A stretch of DNA of 64,000 nucleotides from assembly GCA_963575745.1 (NCBI GenBank), contig CAUYUJ010003914.1, forward strand, positions 226,001 to 290,000. Direction: 5' to 3'. A program made the position numbers and the translations under genes. The DNA is from Prorocentrum cordatum (Eukaryota > Sar > Dinophyceae > Prorocentrales > Prorocentraceae). Shown in pieces: positions 30,316 through 41,265 of this stretch; the first letter of the stretch is position 1, and the number at the start of each line of letters is the position of its first letter. The notes beneath the pieces are model-generated. The model did not search any database. It was not told the origin of the DNA and worked only from the letters and a program-made list of their open reading frames with translations.

Positions 30316-30425
30316 CCTGCCCGCCACCCCCCCCGCCCCGGGCCACCCCCGGCAAAGCCTCCCGGCCAACCGCCCGCCACCCCCCCCCACCCCGGGCCAC
30401 CCCCGGCAAAGTCTCCCGGCCAACC
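30316..30425. repeat. ~55-bp tandem duplication
   Basis: 'ccgggccacccccggcaaag' and 'ctcccggccaac' occur twice, once in each half. Confidence 0.8.
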
Positions 30426-30429
30426 CGTG

Positions 30430-30560
30430 CGGCCGACCCTGCATCGGCGATGAATTGGCGGCGTCGGCGGTAGAAATTCGGGCCCCCCATCGAAACGCAT
30501 CGCCGATGCGTCGGCGATGCGGCGCGATCGTCCGATCCCACCTGCTCGGACCCCATCTTG
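30430..30560. mobile_element. Family B element, copy 2 (partial)
   Basis: Contains 'cgccgatgcgtcggcgatgc' and the right arm 'ggcgcgatcgtccgatccca' plus 'cctgctcggaccccatctt'. The left arm is missing or diverged. Confidence 0.6.
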
Positions 30561-30711
30561 GGAGGCCTGGGGATACCTACCTCATCAATATACCTCCTGG
30601 CACCTCTGACTCACAAATAAGGCGGCCAGCGGGCCTCCCAGACTGCCTTCCAGTCCGCCACCTTGTCCAGCGGCTGCGACAATGAGCTCTTGTCGTCCTC
30701 TCCGCGGGGGG

Positions 30712-30765
30712 CGGGCGGGGGGGGGGGGGCAATGGAGGCGGGGGGGGGGGGGGGGGGGGGCAAGC
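30712..30765. repeat. Poly-G runs
   Basis: Two G runs of about 14 and 18 nt separated by 'caatggaggc'. Confidence 0.9.
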
Positions 30766-30837
30766 GCGGATCCGTCGCCCCGCTCGGGGACGCTCCCCAC
30801 CAGGCGGCCCCCCCTTGGCAGGAGAGGACGGGGGGGC

Positions 30838-31035
30838 CTCCTCCTCCTCGTCCTCGTCCTCCTCCTCCTCCTCCTCCTCCTCCTCCTCCTCCTCCTCCTC
30901 ATCCTGCTGCTCCTCCTCCACCTCTTCCTCCTCCTCCTCCTCCTCCGCCTCCTCCTCCTCGCCCACGTTCGTTCCCCCCATCGCCCCCTCCTCCTCCTCC
31001 TCCTCCTCCTTCTCCTCCTCCTCTCTGGGAGAGGG
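30838..31035. repeat. (TCC)n microsatellite
   Basis: A TCC tract of about 195 bp with TGC, CACC and CGTTCG interruptions. Confidence 0.95.
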
Positions 31036-31226
31036 GGACAGGGGAGGGGCGAGGAACGAGTGGGGAGGGAGGGAGCCGAGAAGGCGCAGCACGGGGCAGG
31101 ACGAGAAATGTGGTGTAGCACGGGGGAGGATGAGAAGGAGAAGGAGGACGACGAGAAGGTGTAGCACGGCGAGGATCAGGAGGAGAAGGAGCGAACGACG
31201 CGCTGAAGGGGGCGCGTGTCCGCGGG

Positions 31227-33532
31227 TTAGAGGCGCAGCGGGCCCGCGCCGCCCACGAGGCACCGTGGCAACCTCAGGGCGCGGCGAACGGCTGCGACCA
31301 CCTCCTTGTGGATCTTGAGCTCGTCGTGGATGGCGGGCGTGCCCATCTCGGTGCGCGCCCGCATGATGTTGTACGTGCGGAAGGCCGCGGCCATGCGTGT
31401 GATGGTGTGCCTCGGGTGGTCGTCGATGTTGTTGCTTTCGTGGAGTCCGAGCCGCGCGAGGACATCACCAGCAGGTTGTCCCCGAGGCTGAGCCAGTAGC
31501 GCCCACATTCGCGGGCATGTAATGTAGTGGCTGATGTCGCCCGTGTTCTTGATCTGCGAGTCTTTGTCGCAGCCGAACAGGCAGTTCTTCTTGTGGGGAT
31601 TGACGTGCATGCGGTGCGATGTCGCCCACGCTCCAGACAAGGTCTTGACCGCGGGCCAGAAGAGCGAGGCCGTGGAGTTTGCCAAGTGGGGCCGCAGGTC
31701 GCGCCAGCCGTGCTCAACACTCGCAGGGAGAGCAGCTCGGCCAAGAAGTCCGTCACGGTCGGATGTATCGGAGTCCATCATGATGTCATTGGCGGAGTAG
31801 ATGTGAGGTGTGGAGGTGGCCGTAGTGGTGGACTGAGAGCCGGCGTCTTCCTGCGGGAGGTTCGGGTTGGTGGCACGTTCCCGTTCGATCCAGCGACGAC
31901 GGGCGCGGTGTTCAACAGCTTCATCAGCAAATTCTCGATGAGTGTTTGTCGGCATGTGCTCGGTGGTGTAGATCTGTAGGCGGTGGTTGCGAGATCGTTC
32001 AGCTCGTTGCCATGCACCGTAACATATCTCCTTCGCCATGTCACGGCGAGCATTGGCTGACCCGCACTGGTCATCGAGGCAGAAGTGCGCATTGAACTGG
32101 GTGCGGTGAAGAACAGCTGTGATGTACGGGACGCACCAGTCCATCCAGTCGTTGAAGTTGTCCATGTCGCGGCCGAAGAACACGCTGGGGGTCCATCTTG
32201 CTGCCCGTGCTTCTGCGCGTTCATTCAGGTACTTCATGGAGTCATGGTTGTCGTTCCCAGTCGGCAGCTCGGTCGTAGCAGGTGCCATCTGAGGTCCACT
32301 GTCAACAGGAAGTAGTGGGAACCAGGCGCGGAGACGATGATATATAGTCTTGTGGAAGAAGTCGCGGTACAGCTGGCGTTGTAGTTCCCGTAGGTCTGCT
32401 TGTTACGGAGAGGTGCGTGAAGTGGCACTCGAAGTAGCATCATTCGAAGCTATGAATCCAGCTTGTCCCTGATGAGATCCGCCAGTCCTGTCACGACTGG
32501 GCGTGTGAAGGTCACCAGCCCTGTCACGGCGTGGTGCCTGGTGGGCTCCAGTCCTGTCACGACTGTGTGTGTACAGATCCTCCGCCTTGTTACGACGGGA
32601 TGCCATGATAGCGTGTCGACCAGCAGCAGCAGCTTGCGCATGTGCTCGTTGAAGTATCTGGGCGGCATTCACCGTAGATCCTGTGGATCGCGTGAGAATC
32701 TTGAAGATGGATCCTTTGCCCGTCGCGATCAGCTTGTTGTGAAGTATGTCGTCGAATCGCTGCACGATGGAAGTGGCGTCAATCCAGCATGGAGCAGACC
32801 ATTTGCCAACAACTACATTTCGTAGCGGGAGAAGTTCTTCAGCATGGGCACGGAGTGTGTGAAGCAGAGGCTGCCAGCCAGAGATGGTGGTCGTGGAGGC
32901 GCGCCACATCGTTGCTGCGAGAAGCGTTTCAATACCCTGCGGGATCGCGGCGGACGCCCATAGCGTGAACGACAGTATGTCCATCTTCGTGAAGCTTGAA
33001 GGTGCAGCACGGATCAGCTTGTGGAGCCCGTGAATCTCCTTGGACAGGAATGCTGGGGAAGGCGGGTAGAGCTGGTCAACGTACGAGAGGCATGTGATGG
33101 CAGCGGAGTTGTACATCTTGATGCACTGCTGGATGGGAGCGTAGGAGTCGCACAGGATCTGGATGCGCTCCTACCACTTGTTGGCAGGACCTTGCCATTG
33201 ACGGCCGAGAAAGGCACCAGGGCCGATGTACACGCCGAGGTAGCGCGCAAAGCTATTGATGGAGAAGTCTTGCCACGGCTCGTAGAGCTGGGTCAGGATG
33301 GCACGCATGCTCGCGGTGATCTCGGGCGTTGGCATGGACCAGGTGGGCACGAGGACGCATTTCTCCGGTTGGGGGCGGAGTCCAGCGTGATGTTGTGCAG
33401 CTTGCAGGTGTGGTAGTAGAGCGCCAAGATCCCGAAGTGCAGCAAGAACTATACCCAGGTCGTCGGCGCATGCGCTGAGCAGGCCTCTACCCAAAGCAGT
33501 AAGTTCCATCTTGAGGCCCTTGATGATGGGAT
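31227..33532 (-). pseudogene. LINE-type (non-LTR) reverse transcriptase remnant
   Basis: One minus-strand frame runs about 2.3 kb, broken by TAG at 33173-33171 and TAA at 32405-32403 but otherwise in phase. 5' to 3' it has the reverse transcriptase palm (GLLSACADDLGIVLAALRDL, where the usual YADD is Cys-Ala-Asp-Asp), then a KCVLVP box and SFARYLGVYIGPGA. Past the TAG come QCIKMYNSAAITCLSYVDQL and thumb-like sequence. Past the TAA come LRELQRQLYRDFFHKTIYHR and a C-terminal C-X3-C-X13-H-X3-C motif (CLFGC…HYITC). It ends at a stop at 31227. The N-terminal RT, the endonuclease and any ORF1 are absent. Upstream sequence changes abruptly to (GGA)n at 33535. Non-LTR elements replicate by target-primed reverse transcription, but this copy cannot encode a full protein. 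The frame may be continuous by descent rather than translated. Confidence 0.88.
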
Positions 33533-33534
33533 CA

Positions 33535-33655
33535 GGAGGAGAAGGAGGAGGAGGAGGAGGAGGAGGAGCAGCAGCGGCAGGAGCAGGAGGAGCAGGAGGA
33601 GCAGGAGGACGAGGAGAAGGAGGAGGAAGAGGGAGGAGGAGGCGGAGGAAGAGGC
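33535..33655. repeat. (GGA)n microsatellite
   Basis: GGA with GCA interruptions, abutting the truncated 5' edge of the LINE remnant. Confidence 0.93.
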
Positions 33656-33689
33656 CTCAGGGGCCGCCCGATCGGCTCCCCCCCCCTTC

Positions 33690-33780
33690 CTCTTGTTCGT
33701 CGTCCTCCTCCTCCCCCTCCTCCCCCCCTCTGTCTCTCTGTCTCTCTCTCTCTCTCTCTCTTTCTCTTCTCTTTTCTTTC
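33690..33780. repeat. TCC/(CT)n pyrimidine tract
   Basis: TCCTCC words followed by (CTCT)n. It is complementary in character to the purine tract 40 bp upstream. Confidence 0.9.
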
Positions 33781-33804
33781 TATTGCTCGTTCCCCTGCCT
33801 CCCT

Positions 33805-34050
33805 CTCGGGGGATCTTTATGGCCCGGGTCAGTCCAGACCAGGGTCAGCAGGAAACCGAAAAACTGCAAGCAGGAAAAAAAAACTGCAACGCAGGTCTTC
33901 GCAACCCGGGTCATCCAATATGCGCGGCCGCCTCGCGGCCACCAGCGGCTCGCTAAACTGGGTCAGCCAGAGGGGGTCTTCGCAGGATCCTTCAGGATCC
34001 GGTGCCCTGGCTGACCCCCGCTTGCGTTGACCCCCGTCTCTTGAGCCCCG
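33805..34050 (+). repeat. Family D dispersed repeat, full copy 1
   Basis: About 245 bp nearly identical to 56578-56822, including 'aactgcaacgcaggtcttcg', 'ccaatatgcgcggccgcctc' and 'aggatccggtgccctggctg'. The two copies differ mainly by small indels. Fragments lie at 379-441 and 54755-54910. Class unknown. It has repeated 'acccgggtcagcc' boxes rather than clear TIRs. Confidence 0.85.
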
Positions 34051-34140
34051 TCCCTCGATCCCTTCCCTTCCTCCGCCCCTATCTCCCACCCCACCCCGTC
34101 CCTCCCCTCCCTCCCTCCCTCCCTCCCTCGTTCCTCATGC

Positions 34141-34217
34141 CCCTCCTCCTCCTCCTCCTCCTCCTCCTTCTCCTCCTCCTCCTCCTCCTCCTCCTCCTCC
34201 TCCTCCTCCTCCTCCTC
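34141..34217. repeat. (TCC)n microsatellite
   Basis: About 25 TCC units. Confidence 0.97.
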
Positions 34218-34404
34218 TTCGGATTGTGCCTTATCGTCGTCATCATATTTCCCCTCCTCCTCCTCCCTCCCTTTCTGGCACTGGCACATACTGGCGGCGT
34301 CGGGTTTCGGCGACGGGCACTGCCATCCACCACCCCCCCAGCGGCGATCGCCGCTGGCGGGGATGATCCAACAGGGTAGCTGTGATTGTACGGGTTCGCG
34401 CATA

Positions 34405-34586
34405 CAGTGAAAACGTACAGTAAGGACGGGTGGCAAGGACGCGAGACCCTTGGAGGCCGAGGTTGGGATTTCTTGGGCGGCGGCCCGAGAGGCTGGCCGG
34501 GGGAAACGGCAAAGGACGGGCCGCAGAGGCAAAGGACACAAGGGCACCCTAGACAAGGCGCGCGTCCTTGCTATGCGCGTGGACTG
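34405..34586. mobile_element. Family I TIR element, copy 3 (diverged)
   Basis: Starts CAGTGAAAACG just after TA and ends GCGCGTGGACTG. The interior shares 'ggcaaaggacgg', 'agaggcaaagga' and 'aagggcaccct' with copies 1 and 2, but at lower identity. Confidence 0.55.
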
Positions 34587-34684
34587 CATCATACAAGAAG
34601 GATCCCCCTGCGGGCGCGGTAGCTGGGCCCCCCATGACCCCTGAAAGGGAGCAGGGTTGACGAAACGGCGAAGACGACCCTCAC

Positions 34685-34805
34685 TACCTCCTCCTCCTCC
34701 TCCTCCTCCTCCTCCTCCTCCTCCTCCTCCTCCTCCTCCTCCCACTCCCCTCCTCCTCCTCCTCCTCCTCGTCCTCCTCCTCCCTCCTCCTCGTCCTCCT
34801 CCTCC
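34685..34805. repeat. (TCC)n microsatellite
   Basis: Two TCC blocks with CCCACTCCCC and CGTCC interruptions. Confidence 0.95.
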
Positions 34806-34807
34806 CC

Positions 34808-35035
<228 letters not shown>

Positions 35036-35234
35036 TGCAGCATACTCATCATCCTCATCATCAGCATGCCCCTCGTCCTCCTTCTCCTTCTCGTCCTCCT
35101 CCTCCCCACCCTCCCCTCCTCCTCGTCCTTCTCCTCCTCCTCTTCCTCCTTCTGTTCCTCCTTGTCGCCATGCGCAATGCACAGGAAGAGGTCTGGCCGA
35201 GCAACAGAGGCGAACCGAAGCACAGCTCAAAACC

Positions 35235-35310
35235 GATCAGAGAGAGGGAGAGAGAGAGAGAGAGGGAGAAGAAAAAAGAGTGCGAGAGTGAGAGAGAGAC
35301 ATTGGCAACG
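35235..35310. repeat. (GA)n microsatellite
   Basis: GA/GAGG tract with AAAAAAG and GTGC interruptions. Confidence 0.9.
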
Positions 35311-35524
35311 ACAAGAAGAAATGACCCGTCCCAGCCAATCCGAAGCCTCCTCCTCCTAAAGCGCAGCCGCGGAATCCTTTGATCATCACCTCGATGCCTT
35401 GGGGCGCCCAACCTGATGCCGGACGGCCGCCAACACCTGTCGAGCGCCCTGTACGCCTACTCCCCTCCGGAATGTCTAGGCAGTGTTTGAATTAAACTGC
35501 AGAGCCTATTTATTATCAAACACC

Positions 35525-35645
35525 AACAACAAAACCTCCTCCGCCGCCTGCTCCTCCTCTTCCCCGTGCTCCTCCTCATCCTCCTCCTCCTCCTCCTCCC
35601 CCTCCTCCTCCTCGTGCTCCTGCTTCCCCTCCTCCTCCTCCGAGA
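35525..35645. repeat. (TCC)n microsatellite
   Basis: TCC with GCTCC and CCGTGCTCC interruptions. Confidence 0.93.
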
Positions 35646-35791
35646 CGAACTCCGATCCCGCCCCTCGCCGCGCCGGCCGTCCGCGCTGTTGCTGGCGATC
35701 GACGGCTGAGAGACCGCGGCCTTGACGGCAGGCCTGCTGGCGGAAGCGACAACGGGGGAGGAGGGCGAGAAGGAGAGGCAGGAACCAGCCC

Positions 35792-35963
35792 TGAGATCCC
35801 GGCGCTGCTATTTTTTCGAGCTGGGCGTTTTCGTTTCTTGTTGGGGCCCGGGGACTCTCGCAGATCGATCGGGCTCGAAACTCAACGCAGGAAGATTGGG
35901 CCCAGGGCTCCGGGCGAGTTTTGCTTTGCAGTGTCGCATTATCGTTCGCCACGTCGGATCTCA
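35792..35963 (-). mobile_element. Family E short-TIR element, copy 3
   Basis: TGAGATCC at the left and GGATCTCA at the right. The interior is the reverse complement of copy 1, with 'tctcgcagatcgatcgggct' and 'agggctccgggcg'. Confidence 0.65.
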
Positions 35964-35969
35964 GGGAGG

Positions 35970-36770
35970 GCCCCCCTCCTCGCCCTTCCTGCCAGAACGA
36001 CGCCCATGCACCGTACGATGCCTGGACCCCCTCTCCCCGCTCCAACGCTGTGCGGTGCTCAGCGTCTCGGCCCCGATGACTTGCTCCTCTTCCTCACCAT
36101 GCCTGGGCCGAGGGTCGACGACGCCTCGGAAGGCGCCAACGCGGTACGGTGCACACAAGTCGGCCGTGGACTTTTCCCTCCCTCTCTCTCATTCTCTCTC
36201 GATGCATATGAGTCCGAGTATATGTGTATGTGTATGTGTACATGTATATATATATACACATCTACACATACATACAAATCCGAGGCTGACGAGCAAAAGT
36301 GTGCAAGACTCGGGGAGCAACAGCAGCAAACATGATACGACGCCATGACGAATCCATCAACGTGTTACTGTTGAGGAGGCACCCGACATTCGGGCAAAGA
36401 CGAAGGAGCGACACGCTAACGGGCTACCAACGACTTCCTGGCGATGTTTCTGTAGTTCTCTAGATTTTCTTAGTAACGGTCGTTACCCTGGCCAACTCCA
36501 GCCCCCTGGGTAACGCTGACGATCGTACGGAGCGGGGGGGAAGCCTGGACCCCCCCACAAACTGGTGCTCGCGCGCATACTACAAGGATCACAGAGCATA
36601 GAAAAAAATCCTCCTTCCCTCCCCCTGCCCCCCCTCTCCTTTTCGGGGGCGGCGATGGGGGCGAATAAGGGCATCCGAGGGCGCCGATAGCCGATGCCTC
36701 CAGCGAGGCTCCCGGGCGAATGTGTGTAATGCCTGCCCCTGGGCTATTCGCTCCTACCTGGGGCAGCCAA
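35970..36770. other. Unassigned sequence with a small TATG/TA tract
   Basis: 36215-36275 has imperfect TATGTG and TATA repeats. No gene supported. Confidence 0.35.
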
Positions 36771-36776
36771 AAGGTA

Positions 36777-36908
36777 CCGATACCGCTACTCCCCTGACCT
36801 CTCCCGGGGCGCGTTCTGACCAGGATCCCGAGGCGGGTGCAGCCGTGGCGGCGAGGGCCTCCCAGGAGGCCCGAAACGGCGAGAACGAGGCCAGGATAGC
36901 AGTATCAG
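36777..36908. mobile_element. Family O TA-flanked MITE, copy 2
   Basis: 132 bp between TA dinucleotides. TIRs are CCGATACCGCTACTCC and the complement of GGATAGCAGTATCAG. Homologous to 17897-18030 across its length. Confidence 0.75.
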
Positions 36909-37416
36909 TATCTGCTCCTCCCCCGACGATCGTCGCCTCCATACGCTCCCCCGCGCCCCTGCGAGGAGCCCACCGCGACCACCGGCCAGCCCACCGCAAA
37001 AAAGCGCACCCGGGCGCAAGCGAGAGCGGGCTCCGCGGGGCGCGGAGGTCGGGGGGCGTGTCCTTCAAGGGGGGGGGCCGTCCAAGACGGGGGGGGGGGG
37101 CGGGCGGGCAGATCATGGCCCGAGGCAGGTGCACGGCCCTGGAACGGGGGGCCAGGGGGCCCAAGGAAGCGGGAAGAGGGGCCACGACTCGATCCGGAGA
37201 TCGGCCACAGAAATGATTCACCACGGAACGCTTCTTCGTCGAATCTGCAAACAAACAAACAGAACGCAATATATCCTCATATCTACGAACCTGATACGTA
37301 TGTGCGCTTCGCGGACTCGACGGGCAATCAATCCTGGTGTGAATCCATCCTGACGCCGATGGCCCACCCGGACGACATCTGGGGAGCTATCATGGCCCTG
37401 GCAACGACGTCCCCCC
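36909..37416. other. GC-rich unassigned sequence
   Basis: Includes G runs at about 37066-37105. No gene supported. Confidence 0.3.
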
Positions 37417-37418
37417 TA

Positions 37419-37591
37419 CAGTCGACCTGTATCATCAGGATGCGCGATATGGGTGCAAGGGCCTTAGACGCCCACTTCGAAGCTTTTCGAGCTGGGCGCG
37501 GCCAACGAAAGTGGCCAAGGATGGACCGAAGAGGCAAGGATGCAAGGGTCCCCTTGGGAAGGTTGCCCATCCTTACTATGCGGGTTGACTG
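37419..37591 (+). mobile_element. Family I Tc1-like MITE, copy 1
   Basis: 173 bp with TIRs CAGTCGACCTGTATCATCAG and the complement of TACTATGCGGGTTGACTG. TA lies on the left and AA on the right (probably a mutated TA). About 85-90% identical by eye to 60888-61061, sharing 'gaagcttttcgagc', 'aaagtggcca' and 'aggcaaggatgcaagggt'. CAGT ends with a TA target are typical of Tc1/mariner elements. No transposase is encoded. Confidence 0.8.
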
Positions 37592-37599
37592 AAGTCAGC

Positions 37600-38514
37600 A
37601 TCCCAAACCACCTCGCGTACTGCAAGCATCGCGGCGCCGCGGGAGGAAGCGTTTTTTTCGGACGCGTTCTGTGCCCCGACCCGCTCTGCTCCTCCCGACG
37701 AGCAGGAGCAGGAGAAGGAGGGAGGGGCCCTCAGGACCGCCAAGAAAACCTTCGCAGCCTTCCTCGTCCTTCCTCGTCCTCCCCCATCCTCCTTCCCCTC
37801 CTCGTCCGTCCTCGTCCTCCCTCGTCATTCCTCGTCCTTCCTCATCCTTCTCCGCCCAGAAGCCCTTAACAGTCTTCATGCGCCTTCCTCGTCCTCCCCC
37901 ATCCTCCTTCTCATCCACCCCCTTCGTTCTCCCACCCATCCTCCCTCCCGCCTGGGTGTGACCCTTGGGAACAAATTCCTGGCGATCGCTGACGCCGAGT
38001 GCCTTTCATACACCATGCGCGAAACAAGAGCGGTGGAGAAACGCACGATGACGACGAGAAGTCGGGCGACGATCACAACGACAAGGACAGGCATGAGGCA
38101 GCCGCCAAGAAGGATGCGAAGGGAGGATTGCACGCCGCTGGAGGAGTCATGCAACACATTCGGGGCGGGGGGGGAAGAAGATGGGGCCCCTCTCGAGGGG
38201 GCCGGGAGGAAGGCGCAGGGGCCTACCTCCCTCCCGCGGGCACCGCCCAGATTACCCAGAAGGCTTCATGGGTGCCCTGGCCCCCCCCCCTCCACCGCGC
38301 ACCACGGTGCGTGTGGGGCGGGGGCACGCCAAGGGCGGGGGGGGGGGCTGCAGAGGAGGAGGAGGCGGAGGGGACCACGGTCGGATCGGGAGAGCAGGGC
38401 GGAGGAAGAACGAGGAACCAGGAACGGAGCAAGGAGCAGGGGGCAGACCGACGGCAGCGAGGCGCGAGGCGCAGGAGCATCGAGGGAGACCGCGAGGAGC
38501 GGGCCGCGTCGGGT
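37600..38514. other. Unassigned, with CCTCGTCCT low complexity
   Basis: 37755-37860 and 37880-37950 repeat 'cctcgtcctt' words irregularly. Several G runs at 38160-38350. No gene supported. Confidence 0.35.
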
Positions 38515-38690
38515 CGGCGGCGAGCGAGGGGGGGGGGGCAAGCGAGAAGTCCCCCTGGCCTTCTGAGAAGTTGTCTAAGGCTTCCCCGAAGACACAGAAA
38601 AGTTCTCAGAGGGCGCGAGGGCTTCTGAGAAGTCCCGCCGCCTTCTAAGAAGACCTTCTCCTTCTCACTTCCCCCCCTCGCTCGCCGCCG
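38515..38690. mobile_element. Family H TIR element, copy 2
   Basis: 176 bp with TIRs 'cggcggcgagcgaggggggg' and its complement at 'cccccctcgctcgccgccg'. Internal palindromic 'ccttctgagaag' words recur four times. This best-preserved copy defines the family ends. Confidence 0.75.
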
Positions 38691-38739
38691 ATACCTTGTC
38701 CTCCTCCGAGCGCATGCTTCAGCAATATAGCCCATTACT

Positions 38740-38761
38740 ATTACTATTACTATTATTATTA

Positions 38762-38825
<64 letters not shown>
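38740..38825. repeat. (ATT)n microsatellite
   Basis: About 28 ATT units. Confidence 0.98.
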
Positions 38826-39781
38826 GATTCGCGATAACGCCCGTGACTGGCCCCGCCGCCCCTCCTACCCCCCCCCGCCCGGTCAGGTCGCGCCTCGCGC
38901 CAGCGCCAGCCTGGCAACTGGCCATCCCCAAGCATTCCCAGACGGCTCCGGCGCGTGAGCACTCCCAGACGGCACAGGCGCGAGTCGCAGCGTGACTGCC
39001 TCTCCCCCCCCTCTCCACCCCTCCCCCCTGGTCGCGCTCGCAATCGCCAGGGGATATAAAAAAAGGTCCAGTAACGGCACAGCCATCGTGCTGCCACGAG
39101 GGGCGCCCAATGAGGACCGTGGTGGCTTTTCTGGCCACGGCGAGCCGTGGTGGCGTTTCTGGCCACGGCGAGCCTCGGCCACGAAGAGGCTACCCGGCCC
39201 AGCTCTGCGGAACGGCCCAGGCCCGAGCCCCTCCTGAGCCCAGAGCAGGCCAGGGGAGCCCAGAATCGAACCGACGTCCGGCGAGCGAAGTGCATCGGAT
39301 CGGCGGACACCGGCAGCAAAGTCGCGAGAAGTCGAATCGGCGGAGATCGGCAGGCTCACAGGCCTCCATGGAGAAATCGGAGCCCGATTCGGAATCCGAG
39401 GTCGGATCGAATCGGAATCGGAATCCATCGACATCGAACCGAATCGGAGGAATCGAACTGAGCCCAGAGTGGTCCTTATTCTAGCGCCCTCACCGCATCG
39501 GTACCTCCTCTTCCTCGTCCTCCTTCGAGCGCCTGCTGCGGCAGACCTGGAGGCCGCAGGCGACGGCCCGGCCGCAAGCCGCCCTGCCGTGGGGCCGCGC
39601 TGAGCTCAAACGGTGCGGGCGTTGGAGAAGGAACTAATTGGGCAAGGAGAAGCCAGTAAAACTCCAACCGTGGATCGGCCATGGATAGCATCGCCGCCGT
39701 CATCAGGTAAGGAATCCCCCAGGGTCTGAAGCCTCCTGGGCACATTCCTCAACCAACGCCCCCACCGTATGCCCCTCCTTT
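38826..39781. other. Unassigned sequence with a 28-bp duplication
   Basis: 'ccgtggtggcttttctggcc' through 'acggcgag' is repeated in tandem at 39117-39172. 39330-39450 contains degenerate 'tcggaatc' words. No gene supported. Confidence 0.4.
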
Positions 39782-39995
39782 ATGCGGCAACTCACGGGAG
39801 CCTCCCATGCCAGCCTGTTGATTCTTGCGAATCGGCGCTACTCAACGCTGAACGACGCCAAATCGACGCTGATCGACACTCATCGACGCTGAATCGGCGC
39901 TATCCCATCGATCACTAAACGCTAACCGACGCGAATGCACTCGAAAGACGAAATTGCGAGGATTTATGCAGGGCTCCCATGATTTGCTACCGAAC
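39782..39995. repeat. AATCGACGCT decamer array, copy 1
   Basis: Degenerate 10-bp units ('aatcgacgctg', 'catcgacgctg') at 39825-39930. The flanks 'caactcacgggagcctccca' and 'gggctcccatgatttgctac' are shared with the array at 41036-41265, so the block was duplicated with its flanks. Confidence 0.8.
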
Positions 39996-40429
39996 CGCCC
40001 CTTGCCGGAGGAGGCCTGCTACTCTCGCTGGGGTGCAGCCGCTCGATGACGACGTCCAGCATGGCCTGGCCCGCGCGGGGCAGCTCTGTGGTCGGGAACG
40101 CTTGCTTCGCGCGTCGCGGCGGCGGCCCGAGCGACACGCCATGCAGTGCAGGCGGATAGCGTGCCGCTCCGCTCCGCGGGGCGGGAGGCTGTGGAACGCT
40201 CGGGACGTCTGAGGCTTCGGGACCGAGGCTTTGGTTGGCGCGTCGCGCCGAAGCGTGGTGGGCCAGAACAGGCGAAGATCGGGGGTGGCCAGACCCCGCC
40301 GTTTGGCAGAACACCCTCCGGTGAGCCTCAGAGCGTGTGGTAGCGCCCACGTGTGCTGGCCCATCGAGACCCTCCACTACGACGCAGGTGACCGACGCAG
40401 GCTGAACGGGGTAAGCACACATTGGGCTA

Positions 40430-40625
40430 CAGTGGAGGCCAGTCCACAAGAAACCTTCCACAAGAAACCCAACCCTGGAACCCCAGGACGCCAAGTGAAT
40501 TTTTATGTGGGAACGTCACACTATCCGTGGCAAAACCATCAACACCCAAGAAACCCAGGGCACCTTGGAGGCAAGCAGGGTGCTTCTTGGCATGGGCCCC
40601 CACCGTAGCACACGTCCCGAGGATC
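40430..40625 (+). repeat. Family J dispersed repeat, copy 1
   Basis: 'ccacaagaaaccttccacaa', 'aaccctggaaccccaggacg' and 'cccagggcaccttggaggca' match 59385-59575 in the same order and orientation over about 180 bp. No TIR is evident. Both copies also lie near decamer or GC-rich accessory sequence. Confidence 0.75.
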
Positions 40626-40862
40626 TCCGGGCCCCCTTCGCGAAAACGCCCCTGGAGACGAGGCACGGCGTGCGCAGACCCTGGGCGAGGTGCGGGCGCC
40701 ACGCCCTCCCGAGGGAGGAGGCCCCATCGCCCGTCCACCCTGCGAGAAGCACCCACACGCCCACGAGTGGTGGGAGGCCCGCTGGGGCCTCGCAGGGCAC
40801 CGCCTCCACCTCCCCTCATGCGACCCGCCAAGGCCTCGGGACGGAATGCCGGCGGGGGGGGG

Positions 40863-40962
40863 GGGGCTGTGGGTGTATGTTGTCGGATGGGGGTTCCCGC
40901 CTGCACGGGAGCGCCCCTCGGGGTCGGACAACTCGCACCCGTACCCACGGCGCCTTCGTGGC
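40863..40962 (-). mobile_element. Family N hairpin element, copy 2
   Basis: 'gctgtgggtgtatgttgtcgg' pairs with 'cacccgtacccacgg'. The inner hairpin is 'ttcccgcctgcacgggag'. Reverse complement of the inner part of 28270-28485. Preceded by a 14-nt G run. Confidence 0.65.
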
Positions 40963-41035
40963 CTTGCCCTTCCCCATGCATTCCTCCCTACAGGTTTGAG
41001 CGTGCGTTCTTTCACCACCCCCATCGCGAGCCTTC

Positions 41036-41265
41036 GGTGGCAACTCATAAGAGCCTCCCCTATCTTGCGAATCGACGCTAATCGACGCTAGTCGACGCTA
41101 ATCGACGCTACATCGATGCTAGATGAGGCTACTCGACGCTAGCCAACGCGCACAGGAACTATCTCATCGACTCTCAGACGCTAATCGACGCTAATCGACG
41201 CTGGTCGACGCTAGAGACGGACGTAAGAGGGTACACCAGGCTCCCACGATTTGCTACCGAAGCGA
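41036..41265. repeat. AATCGACGCT decamer array, copy 2
   Basis: 'aatcgacgct' repeats at 41070-41215, with a non-periodic middle ('ggaactatctcatcga'). Cleaner units than copy 1. Confidence 0.85.

Noticed and set aside
31035-31226. Possible 3' UTR or poly(A) tail of the LINE remnant
   Set aside because: No A-run or target-site duplication was found downstream of the stop at 31227, so the 3' end cannot be fixed.
39255-39280. A 'cagaatcgaacc' word resembling the complement of a tRNA T-loop
   Set aside because: The flanking bases do not form the 5-bp T-stem, and no acceptor stem or D-arm fits on the minus strand, so no tRNA is called.
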